A stretch of DNA of 35,707 nucleotides. Origin: a bacterium. GTDB lineage: Bacteria; Bacteroidota; Ignavibacteria; Kapaibacteriales; UBA2268. Both the position numbers and the translations under genes were made by a program. Positions 32,175 to 35,707 of the stretch are shown here, in pieces; the first letter of the stretch is position 1, and each line of letters opens with the position of its first letter. The stretch spans positions 1 through 35,707 of the forward strand of contig JAUIIX010000032.1 of NCBI GenBank assembly GCA_030431515.1, read 5' to 3'. The notes beneath the pieces are model-generated. The model worked only from the letters and a program-made list of their open reading frames with translations. It was not told the DNA's origin and ran no database searches.

Positions 32175-33098
32175 ATGAAATTATTAATTTTAATATTAAT
32201 CGCTTATAGTACTACTTTTGCAAATCTTGATTTAGGAGTTAGATACCTAAAATTAGCAAACACTTACAGAGAAGCAAATGAGTTCAATAAAGCTGAAGAA
32301 TTTCTAGATAAAGGGAAAAAATTAGTTAATGTTGGCTACAAATGGGAAAATAAATATTGGACTGCTGTTGCTGACGAATACTTTGCTTATTTGTATAATG
32401 ATTTGAGCCAAATCCAAAATAATGAAAGCAATAGGAATTATTTTAAGCAACTATCAATCGAGCATTTTAATAAAGCGAAAAATGAATATAGCAAGTTAGT
32501 TAAAATGGAAGATGGAAGCCAAGAAGCACTTTCTGAGATATTAGAAAATGTAAAAAGCTTAGATAAGAAATTTGCAAATTCTGGTAAAGGAAACAAGAAC
32601 TCATATAATAATCTTGAAAATGTATTAAATTATGATAGATTAAAATTGCGTGAATTACCAGTTGGAATAAGTGATAAAGCTGAAAATTTAAGTTTATCTG
32701 AAAACAAATTTAGAGAGTTCCCCCCAGGTCTATCTCGATTTACTAATCTACAATATCTGAATTTAAGCGATAATAATATCAAAAGTATAAGCCCAGATAT
32801 TGAGCAATTACGCAATTTAAAATGGCTTGATTTGAGTGATAATAAACTAAAAGACTTACCAATCAACTTATGTAATTTGCAGAATTTGGAAGAACTTGAC
32901 TTAATGAATAATAAGTTGAAATCACTCCCTGCTTGTTTATGTCAGATGCAAAATTTGAAGATATTAAACTTGAAGAATAATGATTTACCATATCAAGAAA
33001 TAGTTAATATTATCAAATGTTTACCTAACACAAACATATTCTTAGATGAATATAAATTAGTAGATAAAAATAAAACACAGGCAGTTCCTGCTGAATAA
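32175..33098 (+). CDS. Exported leucine-rich-repeat protein
   Basis: This 307-aa protein uses ATG 32175, which gives a clean signal peptide (MKLLILILIAYSTTFA) and has AGGAAT before it; an in-frame ATG at 32148 inside the previous gene would spoil it. Residues 20-130 form helix pairs resembling TPRs (LKLANTYREANEFNKAEEFL). Residues about 154-290 contain five leucine-rich repeats of 23 residues (LQYLNLSDNNIKSI, LKWLDLSDNKLKDLP, LEELDLMNNKLKSLP, LKILNLKNNDLPY). LRRs normally bind proteins, so a surface or periplasmic interaction role is likely. It lies 8 bases downstream of the coiled-coil/barrel gene, suggesting a functional pair. Confidence 0.88.
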   Translation: MKLLILILIAYSTTFANLDLGVRYLKLANTYREANEFNKAEEFLDKGKKLVNVGYKWENKYWTAVADEYFAYLYNDLSQIQNNESNRNYFKQLSIEHFNKAKNEYSKLVKMEDGSQEALSEILENVKSLDKKFANSGKGNKNSYNNLENVLNYDRLKLRELPVGISDKAENLSLSENKFREFPPGLSRFTNLQYLNLSDNNIKSISPDIEQLRNLKWLDLSDNKLKDLPINLCNLQNLEELDLMNNKLKSLPACLCQMQNLKILNLKNNDLPYQEIVNIIKCLPNTNIFLDEYKLVDKNKTQAVPAE

Positions 33099-33127
33099 CG
33101 TAAATATTATTCTAATTATACTGCCAT

Positions 33128-34981
33128 TTAATAAATTAAACATTTTAAAATTTTCTTTTCATTTATAATAACAAAATAAACACCTAATGAATATTTTGTT
33201 TTATCTATTTCAATTTTATTTGTAATATACTTCTCTTGAAATAGTTGTCTTCCATTCAAGTCATATAATTTTATATTATTAATTGAATCTTTTGAATTTA
33301 TAATTAGTTTGTCATTTTCTAGATAGTAAAAATAATCATAAATAACTTTAGTTGTATCTATTCCAGATGTATCTTCATAGTTAAATACATTTTTCATATC
33401 TAAAATTATTGCAAATCCAGATTCTATATTCCTGTCTTTTGTATCTGACTGGAAGGCATTTTTTATTCGTTGTAATCTATTACAACCAGAAACTAGTAAT
33501 TGTTCTTTAAATACTTCAATAGAAAAACTATTGTTTAATCCTAAATCAATATAACTTGACCAATGTCTATAATTAACTAAATCTAAAACAAAAATAAAAC
33601 CAGACCCTCCATCGGGTCCCCATTTTGAAGGAAAAGCATTTATACTTTGTTCTAAATCATTACAACTAGTTACTCCTGCCGTCCACAAAACATTATTTTC
33701 ATCAATATCAAAATCATAAGTTTCAAGTCCTCTGTCTAAGCAACCAAATCCGAAGTCCCATTCTAATTCATTTTTTTTATTATATTTTACAAATACTAAA
33801 TGCCCTGTGCTTTTAAAGACGGAATCCTTTTTTGGTATATCTCTTAATGTTGCTACATGTAAAATTAAATTCCCATCTTTGTCATATTTAATATTTCTAC
33901 TTATACAATCATCTCCACTATAAAAAGTTCCATATTTAAGAGTTGTACCAGCCGTATCCATTTTAAAAACTTGTGTTTGCCAGCCAGTATTTTTGACTCC
34001 TTCCTTTTGTTCTGCATCATCTGTAACTATTAAAAATTCAGGTAATGGTAAAGTGTCATCACCTCTTACAAAGTATTGTTCTAAATCCCATGAAAAAGCT
34101 ATTTCATCTTTATATACATCTATTCCAGTTAATATTTCTGTTAAACTTAAACTCATCTTCGCTTCTAATGGATCAGGTCTTCTATATGTTCCAGTGGCAA
34201 AATATGTTCCCCAATTATATTTTCCTTCATTGGTGAACTTTGCTAAATATACTCCTGATTTAGTTTGCCATTCATTATTTAAAACATATTCTTTGTCCAT
34301 TGATCTTTGATAAGCATCTTCTCTTGTTGTCATTGTTTCACTTGTAGTATTACCACCTAAATAAATATTTCCAACTTCATCAATTACCATTCTACATTGC
34401 ATTTCTTCTTTATCCCCACCCCAATATGTTGACCAAACATAATCTCCATCATTTGTAAACTTAGCAATATAAAAATCACTTCCACCATTATTTTTCAATT
34501 GTGGTGCATTATCTGAAACTATTATATCAGTAGATTCTGTTCTACCTGCTACTATTATATCATCATTTTTGTCTATTGCTACGGAATATAAAACATCAGA
34601 ACCAGAGCCACCAAGAAAAGTTGACCAAATTACATCTCCATCAGGATTCCACTTTACAATAAACATATCGTGATTTAGATTCTTTTCTTTTTGAAAAGCA
34701 TCACCTACGATAGGCAAATCAGGGCTACCAGTATATCCTACTTGAATGAAATTACCTTTACTGTCAAAAGCTCCGTCATTAATACAATCATATCCAGAGC
34801 CACCAAAGTATGTAGAAAACAATATTCTGTCATCATCCCAATATTCATCTCCTAATAATTGAGGTTGCTCATTCTTTTTAAGATGTTCAATTACTTCTTG
34901 ATTATTAATAGGCAATTTTTCAGGATATTTAATAATATCTTGAGAATTGAGAAAAGAAAATATGAAAAGTATTAATATCAT
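33128..34981 (-). CDS. Secreted SBBP-repeat beta-propeller protein with a T9SS C-terminal sorting domain
   Basis: The 617 residues begin with a signal peptide (MILILFIFSFLNSQ). Residues 50-545 consist of SBBP-type blades built around FSTYFGGSGYDCINDGAFD, VIWSTFLGGSGSDVLYSVAI, YVWSTYWGG and similar WSTYxGG motifs with D/N-rich loops. This seven-bladed-propeller repeat family is found in cell-surface proteins of Bacteroidota and relatives. Residues about 545-617 form the type A sorting domain of the type IX secretion system (NIKLYDLNGRQLFQEK, SLGVYFVIINEKKILK). The protein should therefore cross the outer membrane and be released or attached to the surface. T9SS genes themselves are not in this window. 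It converges with the LRR gene, and the gap of 29 bases holds no clear terminator. Confidence 0.9.
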   Translation of the reverse strand: MILILFIFSFLNSQDIIKYPEKLPINNQEVIEHLKKNEQPQLLGDEYWDDDRILFSTYFGGSGYDCINDGAFDSKGNFIQVGYTGSPDLPIVGDAFQKEKNLNHDMFIVKWNPDGDVIWSTFLGGSGSDVLYSVAIDKNDDIIVAGRTESTDIIVSDNAPQLKNNGGSDFYIAKFTNDGDYVWSTYWGGDKEEMQCRMVIDEVGNIYLGGNTTSETMTTREDAYQRSMDKEYVLNNEWQTKSGVYLAKFTNEGKYNWGTYFATGTYRRPDPLEAKMSLSLTEILTGIDVYKDEIAFSWDLEQYFVRGDDTLPLPEFLIVTDDAEQKEGVKNTGWQTQVFKMDTAGTTLKYGTFYSGDDCISRNIKYDKDGNLILHVATLRDIPKKDSVFKSTGHLVFVKYNKKNELEWDFGFGCLDRGLETYDFDIDENNVLWTAGVTSCNDLEQSINAFPSKWGPDGGSGFIFVLDLVNYRHWSSYIDLGLNNSFSIEVFKEQLLVSGCNRLQRIKNAFQSDTKDRNIESGFAIILDMKNVFNYEDTSGIDTTKVIYDYFYYLENDKLIINSKDSINNIKLYDLNGRQLFQEKYITNKIEIDKTKYSLGVYFVIINEKKILKCLIY

Positions 34982-35160
34982 AATCCTAAATTAATAAATA
35001 TATTTGAAAAAAGTAAATTATTCTATTTAATTGACACATGAAAAGGGAAAAAGTTACAGATGATATAATTTAATTCAGAATCACAGATTTTATGGATTAC
35101 TCAGATTTGACGGATGAAGAAAGATGGATTCCACGCTTCGCTCTGAATGACAATACAAAA
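34982..35160. other. Gene-free leader to the tandem repeats
   Basis: No open frame of note. The last 35 bases (GGATTCCACGCTTCGCTC and on) resemble the end of the downstream 248-bp unit, but less exactly, as a diverged edge of the array. Confidence 0.5.
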
Positions 35161-35707
35161 GATTCTGAAACAAGTTCTGAATGACAAGAGAATTTTTGCA
35201 GTTTTTGCAGTAAAATGGGTGTTTTTTTATTTTTTCAAAGAACTGTGTTAAGAATTACGTAAGTAATGTATAGGAGATTCTTCACTTCGTTCAGAATGAC
35301 ATCGGGAAATTAGCTTCGCTGAAATTTTAAATTAATTATTGAATAAAATTTTCGTAAATTTCCCTTACGAATACACTGGATTCTTCGCTTCGCTTTGAAT
35401 GACGAAAAGATTCTGAAACAAGTTCAGAATGACAAGAGAATTTTTGCAGTATTTGCAGTAAAATGGGTGTTTTTTTATTTTTTCAAAGAACTGTGTTAAG
35501 AATTACGTAAGTAATGTATAGGAGATTCTTCACTTCGTTCAGAATGACATCAGGAAATTAGCTTCGCTGAAATTTTAAATTAATTATTGAATAAAATTTT
35601 CGTAAATTTCCCTTACGAATACAATGGATTCTTCGCTTCGCTCTGAATGACGAAAAGATTCTGAAACAAGTTCTGAATGACAAGAGAATTTTTGCAGTTT
35701 TTGCAGT
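35161..35707. repeat. Tandem array of a 248-bp unit, running off the right edge
   Basis: Unit 1 is 35161-35408, unit 2 is 35409-35656 and unit 3 starts at 35657 (51 bases visible). Units 1 and 2 differ at five of 248 positions. The visible part of unit 3 is identical to unit 1 and differs from unit 2 at two positions. Each unit contains short inverted motifs (ATTCTGAAACAAGTTCAGAAT, CGTAAATTTCCCTTACG) and no long open frame. It is a dispersed-repeat-derived, recently amplified array. Confidence 0.92.

Noticed and set aside
35161-35707. CRISPR array
   Set aside because: The unit is a 248-bp tandem duplication without short direct repeats and unique spacers, and no cas genes are present.

Overview
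This is an AT-rich chromosomal stretch from a Bacteroidota/FCB-type bacterium. Three features support that. Several promoters have the form TTTG-N19/20-TAnnTTTG, which is the Bacteroidota housekeeping pattern, while Shine-Dalgarno sequences are seen only at some genes. One secreted beta-propeller protein ends in a type IX secretion (T9SS) sorting domain. There is also an OmpA protein with thrombospondin-type-3 repeats and a GHSW-type S9 peptidase typical of the phylum. The exact lineage (for example Ignavibacteria/Kapabacteria versus Bacteroidia) cannot be settled from the sequence alone. I computed no GC value and ran no searches.

Layout. (1) 1-3753, minus strand: a tripartite RND efflux operon (GbsR/MarR-type regulator, TolC, membrane fusion protein, RND pump running off the left edge) with the same 22-bp dyad in front of the regulator and in front of tolC. 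(2) 3875-5438: a frameshifted fragment followed by the intact helical-repeat gene whose 3' end it copies. (3) 5486-7108, plus strand: the most interesting block. A promoter flanked by two perfect dyads drives a 77-aa CxxC thioredoxin-fold protein. It is followed by a DUF2024-group III truncated hemoglobin fusion, which overlaps by one base a MarR regulator carrying a four-cysteine C-terminal tail. This looks like a compact haem/redox (possibly nitric oxide or oxygen) sensing and response cassette. (4) 7224-9334, minus strand: two unrelated exported alpha/beta hydrolases. (5) 9542-15900, plus strand: an outer-membrane protein translationally coupled to a CLC-CBS-RCK_C chloride transporter, then an exported S9 peptidase.

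(6) 15944-16490: a gene-free mosaic of small repeats, including a 28-bp perfect palindrome, a 25-bp direct repeat and a TA-flanked MITE-like element with 21-bp inverted ends. (7) 16514-23035, minus strand: the OmpA/TSP3 gene on its own, then the operon secD-secF-STAS-purA. (8) 23058-27094, minus strand: the operon rsmG-lipoprotein-PAS histidine kinase-hypothetical, ending at a strong terminator. (9) 27266-30195, plus strand: ispH and pgi as separate units. (10) 30203-33098, plus strand: three envelope genes, the last two coupled (a coiled-coil/beta-barrel protein and a leucine-rich-repeat protein). (11) 33128-34981, minus strand: the T9SS-exported SBBP-propeller protein. (12) 35161-35707: tandem 248-bp repeats continuing beyond the window.

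Most of the window is housekeeping and cell-envelope function. The accessory interest lies in the globin cassette, the regulated efflux operon and the repeat families.
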